From contig OU744449.1 of NCBI GenBank assembly GCA_916610825.1, forward strand, positions 26,395,732-26,459,731: a stretch of DNA of 64,000 bases. The letters are read 5' to 3'. Below, one piece after another: positions 63,901-64,000 of the stretch. Under the pieces are notes generated by a model. That model did not search any database and was not told where the DNA came from. It worked only from the letters and a program-made list of their open reading frames with translations. Source of the DNA: Haliclystus octoradiatus. Lineage: Eukaryota; Cnidaria; Staurozoa; Stauromedusae; Haliclystidae. Both the position numbers and the translations under genes were made by a program. Position 1 is the stretch's first letter, and the number at the start of each line of letters is the position of its first letter.

Positions 63901-64000
63901 CTAGGTACTCCTTCTGTACGTGGAAGTTCTGGGTACGTGTTTGGTTGGTCAAATATAATGCATTCAATGTCATCTGTAGTAACAATATCGAAAATATCAT
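21716..64000 (-). CDS. Gene C (5' partial): giant lectin/TSP1/SEA/FN3 receptor with K+-filter glutamate-receptor-like channel
   Basis: Assembled from 32 exons spanning 63973 to 21716. Junction phases agree at all 31 joins, and the coding length (7220 nt) leaves exactly 2406 codons including the stop after the two-base partial first codon. From the N-terminus: two beta-sandwich domains, TSP1, CTL, CTL, TSP1, CTL, CTL, TSP1, a short Cys-rich exon, CTL, three Ser/Thr-rich linkers, four TSP1, SEA and three FN3. Then come S1, M1, a pore with TTVGYGD, an inner helix, S2, M4 and a basic cytoplasmic tail of about 100 residues. All ectodomain joins outside SEA are phase 1, and the FN3-to-S1 join (29232 to 27662) is also phase 1. 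No stop, signal peptide or start exon separates ectodomain from channel. The signal peptide must lie beyond the right edge. The alternative is two adjacent genes split at the 1.6-kb intron 29231-27663; transcript evidence would decide. Confidence 0.75.
22080..22233 (-). CDS. Gene C exon 31: M4 transmembrane segment
   Basis: 154 nt, phase 0 in and 1 out. It starts WFDAPEEPNLDIDL, where the W aligns with the end of an iGluR S2 lobe. A membrane span TSLVTGIVLLVVVLFGLVLH follows, then a basic CKRLQMKK stop-transfer. This extra C-terminal helix is the eukaryotic glutamate-receptor M4, absent from bacterial GluR0. Confidence 0.85.
22868..23124 (-). CDS. Gene C exon 30: S2 half of the ligand-binding-like domain
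   Basis: 257 nt, acceptor TCTCTATAG, donor GTATGG, phase 1 in and 0 out. It contains SLEQELVEGILIDYRSAIAM and later SDGLVLAAE. This resembles the v..G..D..a lobe-2 strand and helix of Lig_chan or SBP_bac_3 folds. The motifs are weak, so ligand identity is open. Confidence 0.75.
23551..23620 (-). CDS. Gene C exon 29: start of S2
   Basis: 70-nt exon, acceptor TTTATCAG, donor GTACAA, phase 0 in and 1 out. It encodes GVIDNTQEYQVAVRRNSKVN, comparable to the first S2 strands that cross back from the channel in glutamate receptors. Too short to score alone; supported by phase. Confidence 0.7.
24002..24161 (-). CDS. Gene C exon 28: end of K+ filter and inner helix (M3)
   Basis: 160 nt, acceptor TTTAACCAG, donor GTATTT, phase 2 in and 0 out. 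It starts with the last base of a Gly codon, then YGDLTPRSILTRIF, then a helix CSMSGLILIGMFSSAISTEM. YGDLTP completes the potassium-channel filter. The helix has K-channel-like glycines and lacks the glutamate-receptor SYTANLAAF motif. Confidence 0.88.
24240..24345. repeat. AT-only low-complexity tract
   Basis: About 100 bases almost entirely A and T (TATATAATTATTATTATATA and similar) in intron 27 of gene C. Confidence 0.9.
24401..24531. repeat. Perfect 40-bp inverted repeat
   Basis: 24401-24440 is the exact reverse complement of 24492-24531, with a 51-nt loop. The loop contains GTCTGAAGATCGCTGTG and GCGTGAAACTT, related to phrases at 38430-38465, 46863-46892 and 46992-47020. Confidence 0.95.
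24888..24985 (-). CDS. Gene C exon 27: pore helix and start of K+ selectivity filter
   Basis: 98 nt, acceptor GATTTCAG, donor GTGAGT, phase 0 in and 2 out. It encodes a short acidic turret, then YVEGALQGTWLALITMTTVG. Joined to exon 28 the filter reads TMTTVGYGD. The pore helix GTWLALITMTT is typical of potassium channels. The intron splits the first filter glycine codon (GG|G). Confidence 0.9.
24986..25855. other. Gene C intron 26, no feature seen
   Basis: AT-rich intron without recognised repeats. Confidence 0.5.
25856..26115 (-). CDS. Gene C exon 26: end of S1 and M1 helix
   Basis: 260 nt, acceptor TTCATAG, donor GTAATC, phase 1 in and 0 out. It contains INQLLQSIDD and FHYPVTANSIIDTFQ, then GGFKFIPFLKNAG. 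These align with the S1 end of glutamate receptors (dF..Pf...G). The outer helix CWPVVLMVILIAHLFGIFIW follows. The conserved carboxylate-binding arginine of the TIT..R motif is not visible. Confidence 0.8.
26285..26800. repeat. Minisatellite of about 125-135-bp units with (ACT)n cores
   Basis: Four copies of a unit containing GTGATGCAGTGATCCAATGC, TGGCTTGAGAGATGGCATTC and GAGGGACGGCACACTCC, separated by CTACTACTATTACTACT stretches of varying length. Copies start near 26343, 26470, 26594 and 26729. In intron 25 of gene C. Confidence 0.9.
26876..27311. mobile_element. MITE-like element with long inverted termini
   Basis: Ends CGCCACAG and CTGTGGCG. Inward the two sides stay inverted over more than 100 bp (AAATGGCAGGTTTCTTCGGG versus CCGGAGAAACCTGCCAATTT). 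Related copies at 50598-51033 and, partially, about 60715-60920. No coding capacity. Confidence 0.75.
27432..27662 (-). CDS. Gene C exon 25: S1 start of ligand-binding-like domain
   Basis: 231 nt, acceptor AATATTTTAG, donor GTAAGT, phase 1-1. It encodes TCRCPPLIYSSYFLEMPYIN and then NGSIVGILPELIIKMM. This matches the S1 opening of glutamate-receptor-like domains (P......g...Gil.dli..l). The frame is open for another 12 codons upstream to an ATG at 27699, so a start here is formally possible. That reading lacks a signal peptide, and the acceptor plus phase fit with the last FN3 exon are better. Confidence 0.8.
28070..28585 (+). pseudogene. Decayed LINE reverse-transcriptase fragment
   Basis: Reads across frame breaks. 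Pieces such as KVKNLGIYSTEN, VYIRHILESETPVWSPQL, IEKVQRKFTKYLYAQW and LESLEIRRIKQDLCVVFKLL match the C-terminal part of LINE reverse transcriptases. It carries at least one stop and lies on the opposite strand in the intron joining FN3 to the channel module of gene C. Confidence 0.8.
29232..29537 (-). CDS. Gene C exon 24: FN3 domain 3
   Basis: 306 nt, phase 1-1, acceptor TTGTTTTAG, donor GTAACC. Fibronectin type III pattern: PSMPPMHVAAE, SIKLSWYPINQ, GYMITYGVS, and a YEVTAQVAGYTMIGTGPLS end. It is the last ectodomain module before the channel. Confidence 0.9.
30176..30345 (-). repeat. Diverged SINE family 1 copy
   Basis: Shares the AAGCTTTTTTCACTGGGATC start, the TCCTATCCTGGAATCAGGCTATAGTGG middle in degenerate form and a GAGAATTGAGCCCAA B-box relic with the other copies. 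Confidence 0.55.
30489..30785 (-). CDS. Gene C exon 23: FN3 domain 2
   Basis: 297 nt, phase 1-1, acceptor AACACTTCAG, donor GTAAGA. It encodes PSGIPKILHC, HSIRLLWRQI, YVARYKIYN and LLYEVELAARSSGGMGEW. The open frame upstream of the acceptor begins with an ATG and hydrophobic residues (MIYFLVSLILFLLF). This is probably chance in T-rich intron, but a start inside it cannot be excluded. Confidence 0.85.
30740..31079. repeat. 170-bp tandem duplication covering the 5' end of FN3 exon 23
   Basis: 30740-30909 and 30910-31079 are near-identical. The second unit copies the acceptor and the first codons of exon 23, then ends, leaving a partial duplicate exon without a donor 5' of the real one. Confidence 0.9.
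31373..31675 (-). CDS. Gene C exon 22: FN3 domain 1
   Basis: 303 nt, phase 1-1, acceptor TTTGATAG, donor GTAAGT. It encodes MALPPFDFTATSISSSEIRM, SWKGY, VAFRRL, and YIIPGLEPRTTYMVTLAAYT. Clear FN3 strands; joins exon 23 as THQG-TPSGIP. Confidence 0.88.
32008..32150 (-). CDS. Gene C exon 21: C-terminal part of SEA domain
   Basis: 143 nt, phase 2 in and 1 out, acceptor CGTTTCAG, donor GTAATA. It begins NGSIIANVTVFYDNISGTEV and ends GINVDAITVQP. The GSII stretch sits where many SEA domains self-cleave (G|SVVV). Joins FN3 exon 22 at phase 1. Confidence 0.82.
32151..33155. other. Gene C intron 20, no feature seen
   Basis: About 1 kb of AT-rich intron without recognised features. Confidence 0.5.
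33156..33214 (-). CDS. Gene C exon 20: middle of SEA domain
   Basis: 59-nt exon, phase 0 in and 2 out, acceptor CTTTTTAG, donor GTAGGT. It encodes ILSFIHHPQKVNDIHVNSL and then two bases of the Arg before NGSII. Supported by phase and by the SEA fold context. Confidence 0.75.
33215..34442. other. Gene C intron 19, no feature seen
   Basis: About 1.2 kb of intron; only chance reading frames. Confidence 0.5.
34443..34555 (-). CDS. Gene C exon 19: N-terminal part of SEA domain
   Basis: 113 nt, phase 1 in and 0 out, acceptor TTTTACAG, donor GTACTT. It encodes SIQIGMNIRLLNGSFTKDLL and NRSSTAYLEYVEKEKEK, the first strand and helix of a SEA module (f..dl.n.ss..y). Joins the preceding TSP1 as QCNG-SIQIG. 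Confidence 0.82.
34894..35013 (-). repeat. SINE family 1, tail fragment
   Basis: Carries the ACCGGGTAAGC...CACCGGGGTGGTTGGTTAAT and TAGCCGGATGCC blocks but lacks the tRNA-like head. Confidence 0.7.
35520..35690 (-). CDS. Gene C exon 18: TSP1 domain
   Basis: 171 nt, phase 1-1, acceptor GATTTCAG, donor GTATGT. It encodes DGKFSDWSEWSSCDVLCDGG, MQRWRRCSNPMPQYGG, NECNG and ACNIDQCN. Full TSP1 with WSEW, the RWR layer residues and six cysteines. Confidence 0.93.
35691..36602. other. Gene C intron 17, distal part
   Basis: Intron sequence between the TSP1 exon and the 84-bp array; nothing recognised. Confidence 0.45.
36603..36938. repeat. 84-bp tandem array, four copies, overlapping an exon end
   Basis: AGTAGATGG recurs at 36608, 36692, 36776 and 36860, an exact 84-bp period, with few mismatches between copies. 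Each copy carries TTTCATACTTTGGCATGCTTCA. On the minus strand this is the last codons of TSP1 exon 17 plus its GTATGAAA donor. The array therefore begins inside the exon and repeats its splice donor three more times in the intron. Confidence 0.95.
36925..37095 (-). CDS. Gene C exon 17: TSP1 domain
   Basis: 171 nt, phase 1-1, acceptor CTCGTAG, donor GTATGA. It encodes NGDWSEWNSWTQCTQTCFGG, MRYRLCDNPAPMNGG, LDCDGG and WCNTEACQ. Its last 14 bases belong to the first unit (in transcription order) of the 84-bp array. Confidence 0.93.
37919..38143. mobile_element. Harbinger-like MITE
   Basis: Inverted termini AGCCTGGTTTCCATATATAG and the complementary CTATATGGAAACCAGGCT extend about 31 bp with a 2-bp indel. 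The flanking 3-bp duplication is TAA (37916-37918 and 38144-38146), the TWA type used by PIF/Harbinger elements. 225 bp, no coding capacity. Confidence 0.8.
38397..38592. mobile_element. Short retroposon-like insert with long direct repeats
   Basis: AAAAGACAAAAGAATG occurs on both sides (about 38397-38412 and 38577-38592). It frames an insert that contains AACATTGAGCACTTTCACA, a phrase also found at 44245-44270 and 48790-48810. Long target duplications suggest retroposition. It lies directly next to the donor of exon 16. Confidence 0.5.
38602..38751 (-). CDS. Gene C exon 16: TSP1 domain
   Basis: 150 nt, phase 1-1, acceptor TGTGTCAG, donor GTGAGT. It encodes GVWTIWSACVFTTDQTCG, KQRYRECLQQNICTNEERQ and VICNRSVCQ. 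Six cysteines and the W..W motif are kept. Confidence 0.88.
38910..39271. mobile_element. Candidate non-autonomous DNA transposon
   Basis: Starts CCCCCGGGGGGGGGG and ends CCCTCCGGG. Both ends are flanked by ATTCTAG (38903-38909 and 39272-39278), a 7-bp direct repeat. The ends are GC-rich and only loosely inverted, so the family is uncertain. Confidence 0.5.
39755..39907 (-). CDS. Gene C exon 15: TSP1 domain
   Basis: 153 nt, phase 1-1, acceptor AATTATAG, donor GTAATC. It encodes WQTWGPWSACDLTCGDGFM, IRRRSCPRNL and YQECNRHINCE. The exon lacks an internal start codon but has clear WGPW, TCG.G and RRR TSP1 marks. Confidence 0.88.
40193..40309 (-). CDS. Gene C exon 14: Ser/Thr-rich linker, copy 3
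   Basis: 117 nt, phase 1-1, acceptor ATCTTTAAG, donor GTATAT. It encodes DSLNCTDDCDSTPNTTAIPS, TTHQPTYNES and YTNENIT. Mucin-like, with potential N-glycosylation sites and a CTDDC pair. Confidence 0.8.
40388..40504 (-). CDS. Gene C exon 13: Ser/Thr-rich linker, copy 2
   Basis: 117 nt, phase 1-1. It encodes DSLNCTDDCDSTLTTAAIPS, TTQQSTYNES and VYTNENIT. Exon plus flanking intron recur with a period of about 195 bp. Confidence 0.8.
40585..40701 (-). CDS. Gene C exon 12: Ser/Thr-rich linker, copy 1
   Basis: 117 nt, phase 1-1. It encodes DPLDCTDDCDSTLSTTAIPS, TTQQSTYNES and VYTNENIT. It is the first of three tandemly duplicated exons that lengthen the stalk after the third lectin block. Confidence 0.8.
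41174..41203. repeat. (ATC)n microsatellite
   Basis: CATCGTCATCGTCATCGTCATCATCATCAT in an intron of gene C. Confidence 0.9.
41379..41555. mobile_element. Tc1/mariner-pogo-like MITE
   Basis: Inverted ends CAGTCTAACCTGCTATAAC and GTTATATACAGATTTTACTG, flanked by TA on both sides (41377-41378 and 41556-41557). Internal CTATAGTGGTCA motifs repeat. A related fragment is near 23740-23800. No transposase. Confidence 0.75.
41838..42257 (-). CDS. Gene C exon 11: C-type lectin domain 5
   Basis: 420 nt, phase 1-1, acceptor TTACCTATGTAG, donor GTAAGT. It begins IVYESCRNTFEPFNDECWSY. It keeps FIGGQDFDGDYVWEWEDG, WSTNEPSAKKEQ, CLAMLNGQWNDINC and CGFLCKYKR. It is the only lectin exon here with both an EPx motif and WND, so it is the best candidate for a calcium-dependent sugar site. 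Confidence 0.9.
42886..42960 (-). CDS. Gene C exon 10: short Cys-rich exon (truncated TSP1?)
   Basis: 75 nt, phase 1-1, acceptor CTATTTTAG, donor GTACCA. It encodes GWTNCHELTICDDTCEMMEN and QTEPK. The GW...C...C..TC spacing resembles the first half of a TSP1. Being phase neutral, it may be included or skipped without a frame change. Confidence 0.5.
43636..43788 (-). CDS. Gene C exon 9: TSP1 domain
   Basis: 153 nt, phase 1-1, acceptor TTACTAG, donor GTACAT. It encodes AAQWNEWTLWSYCNSTCGLG, TTVRMRDCGSGNDC and YESCRSGYCP. Typical TSP1; the exon contains no in-frame start codon near its beginning. Confidence 0.9.
44331..44437. repeat. Imperfect hairpin (33-bp arms)
   Basis: GACAGCAAAAGTCAGTGGCA...TTTTCTAAT (44331-44363) is inverted at 44405-44437 with about three mismatches and a 41-nt loop. 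A foldback or MITE relic in gene C's intron. Confidence 0.85.
44502..44900 (-). CDS. Gene C exon 8: C-type lectin domain 4 (six-Cys type)
   Basis: 399 nt, phase 1-1, acceptor GCTTTCATAG, donor GTAATT. It encodes CKNDFHKFGKHCWYFG, FIGLNDMDNEGSYTWLDG, DCVVATTNGWHQILC and GYICKYSP. EPN and WND calcium motifs are absent. Paralogue of exon 5. Confidence 0.92.
45709..46107 (-). CDS. Gene C exon 7: C-type lectin domain 3 (four-Cys type)
   Basis: 399 nt, phase 1-1, acceptor CATTTTGCAG, donor GTATGA. It encodes DCSDGFVQYQENCWLF, DIGLRDISYRTEKIYNWIDG, NWNNGEPHTKDQ and FGFICKNKR. It lacks the loop disulfide pair found in exons 5, 8 and 11. Paralogue of exon 4. Confidence 0.92.
47228..47525 (-). pseudogene. 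LINE reverse-transcriptase relic beside exon 6
   Basis: ERVQKQFTRRIFARHCPDII, YQDRLKHLKL and CFAFKLLHIY match LINE RT C-termini. An adjacent frame gives EYATRVYSLKNSK, a frameshifted remnant of the EYA..VWSP block. It starts only about a dozen bases beyond the donor of exon 6. Confidence 0.75.
47538..47666 (-). CDS. Gene C exon 6: TSP1 domain
   Basis: 129 nt, phase 1-1, acceptor TTATTCAG, donor GTATAG. It encodes DWSAWGDWNLCGATCGLRSR, KCLSYGCYG and HCNQTICE. Same length as exon 3, in keeping with a duplicated TSP1-CTL-CTL cassette. Confidence 0.92.
47667..48837. other. Gene C intron 5, no feature seen
   Basis: About 1.2 kb of AT-rich intron. An AACATTGAGCA phrase shared with other intronic repeats is near 48793. 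Confidence 0.45.
48838..49236 (-). CDS. Gene C exon 5: C-type lectin domain 2 (six-Cys type)
   Basis: 399 nt, phase 1-1, acceptor GCCTTCACAG, donor GTAATT. The frame is open throughout. It encodes CKNDFHKFGKHCWYFG, FIGLNDMDNEGSYTWLDG, DCVVATTNGWYQIKC and GYICKYSP. Very close to exon 8 at DNA level. Confidence 0.92.
49371..50175. mobile_element. Harbinger-like non-autonomous element
   Basis: Termini GGCAGTCTACAAACGTCG...GCGCCGTGCT and their complement at the right end match at about 35 of 38 positions, with TTA on both flanks (49368-49370 and 50176-50178). It is GC-rich relative to its surroundings. The 152-codon frame inside shows no transposase motif. Confidence 0.8.
50598..51033. mobile_element. 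Second copy of the long-inverted-repeat MITE family
   Basis: Contains AAAATGGCAGGTTTCTCCG at the left and CGGAGAAACCTGAAG...CTGTGGCG at the right, homologous to 26876-27311. The left tip is diverged. Confidence 0.65.
51034..52172. other. Gene C intron 4, remainder
   Basis: Contains a GTACGAACCAGAGCCATC at about 51329, roughly inverted at about 51590-51615 (GATGGCTCTGGTACGAAC), possibly another MITE. Otherwise nothing recognised. Confidence 0.4.
52173..52574 (-). CDS. Gene C exon 4: C-type lectin domain 1 (four-Cys type)
   Basis: 402 nt, phase 1-1, acceptor TTGTATTTTAG, donor GTAAGA. It encodes DCPEGFLKYRKNCWLFEIR, ACEEYNSTLASIRNVDESR, HIGLLDTSYRNEQIYNWIDG and AGFICKSHI. No EPN or WND motif. 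Paralogue of exon 7. Confidence 0.92.
52621..55936. repeat. 3.3-kb tandem duplication, unit 1
   Basis: Starts CCTGCACAGCAAAATCCTTC, 46 bases from exon 4, and is followed directly by unit 2 at an offset of 3316 bp. The units are highly similar throughout by eye, with small indels. No exon of gene C and no transposon protein was recognised. It includes two CACGCAATAAG-type phrases seen elsewhere as GCGTGAAAC repeats. Confidence 0.93.
55937..59421. repeat. 3.3-kb tandem duplication, unit 2
   Basis: Repeats unit 1 from CCTACACAGCAAAATCC to TATGGAATCACC. An extra segment of about 190 bp near 58915-59110 is absent from unit 1. Confidence 0.93.
59433..60365. repeat. Tandem duplication of about 460-bp units
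   Basis: The block from CTACCTGTGGTCAACGGAG to TTCAGTTTTTGCTGTGT (59440-59896) recurs at about 59910-60364. It includes GATTATCTTGATACAAGACA and TACCTGGTAAAACAGATCTT in both. Confidence 0.9.
60468..60596 (-). CDS. Gene C exon 3: TSP1 domain
   Basis: 129 nt, phase 1-1, acceptor AGTTCCAG, donor GTATAT. It encodes DCSEWSTWTLCSSACGERTR, ECNNGIADGDLTDF and LCTAALCP. Six cysteines and a WSTW motif. Confidence 0.9.
60715..60920. mobile_element. Partial copy of the long-inverted-repeat MITE family
   Basis: One half only. GTGAATTTCAAGTTGCCCGG and ACTAAAACAAGAAATGGGAA match 27180-27310 and 50930-51020. Confidence 0.6.
60921..61581. other. Gene C intron 2, remainder
   Basis: AT-rich intron, nothing recognised. 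Confidence 0.45.
61582..62091 (-). CDS. Gene C exon 2: beta-sandwich domain, copy 2
   Basis: 510 nt, phase 1-1, acceptor TTATTTACAG, donor GTACGT. About 170 residues: FKFQFKTI, YADIRFIAKSTTYRSFTAKI, SIEWIIPPWTIDEKNISQNT, VDIAPQLKPLLANY and IHPTLMLAYTADG. The order AxIxF..., VxWxxPxW, SPDI..LL and PxLxIxY is that of a beta-sandwich module common in bacterial surface proteins and some marine invertebrate proteins. No name is certain. Confidence 0.75.
62092..63457. other. Gene C intron 1 (visible), no feature seen
   Basis: About 1.4 kb. A 97-codon frame on the + strand (62346-62639) shows no domain, and its context gives no support for a gene. Confidence 0.45.
63458..63973 (-). CDS. Gene C exon 1 (first visible): beta-sandwich domain, copy 1
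   Basis: 516 nt, phase 1-1, acceptor TTACTACAG (the frame is also open to the window edge), donor GTAGGT. It encodes IKFSNIAKPSFYKVSSANIQ, FQASFDDVNCTLDATINYLM, FEVVWSYENKWFDTSLHESP, DIADLLNDFF and PKIKIHF. Same layout as exon 2. The signal peptide and any further domains lie beyond base 64000. Confidence 0.75.

Overview
This window is eukaryotic. The DNA is AT-rich and intron-dense, with GT-AG exons, tRNA-derived SINEs, LINE scraps, MITE-like elements and one young BEL/Pao LTR retrotransposon. The coding repertoire is secreted or cell-surface modules: PAN/apple, thrombospondin type 1 (TSP1), fibrinogen-like, C-type lectin, SEA and FN3 domains. This fits a marine invertebrate metazoan. I favour a tunicate or another invertebrate deuterostome, but only weakly. 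All host genes lie on the minus strand.

Left part (1-11609): two tandem paralogous genes, A (3' end off the left edge) and B (complete, six exons, 399 residues). Each encodes signal peptide, PAN/apple, an 8-codon microexon, TSP1 and a fibrinogen-related domain. Exon sizes and splice phases match between them. At 13321-14133 is an intronless secreted proprotein (gene D) with a furin-type site and a 14-cysteine phospholipase-A2-like tail. At 14868-20263 is a BEL/Pao element whose 464-bp LTRs differ at one base. Its intact gag-pol reading frame ends just after the integrase zinc finger, so the catalytic core is missing.

Right part (21716 to the right edge): one very large gene, C, assembled here from 32 exons over more than 42 kb. 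All junction phases agree and the visible coding length closes exactly on a stop codon. Reading 5' to 3' (right to left), it encodes two bacterial-type beta-sandwich domains, two TSP1-CTL-CTL cassettes, TSP1, a short Cys-rich exon, CTL, three Ser/Thr-rich linker exons, four TSP1 domains, SEA and three FN3 domains. An ionotropic-glutamate-receptor-like module follows (S1, M1, pore, inner helix, S2, M4). Its pore carries the potassium-channel signature TTVGYGD, split by an intron inside the filter. About 2405 residues are visible and the N-terminus is off the window. As read, it is a lectin/adhesion ectodomain fused to a glutamate-receptor-fold channel with a K+ filter. This is the most unusual object here.

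Introns and intergenic DNA hold the repeats: a 3.3-kb tandem duplication, an 84-bp array that copies a splice donor, perfect palindromes, hAT-, Harbinger- and pogo-like MITEs with visible target-site duplications, and RT fragments. The window was read by eye: exon boundaries are inferred from splice sites, phase and domain homology, not from transcripts or database searches.
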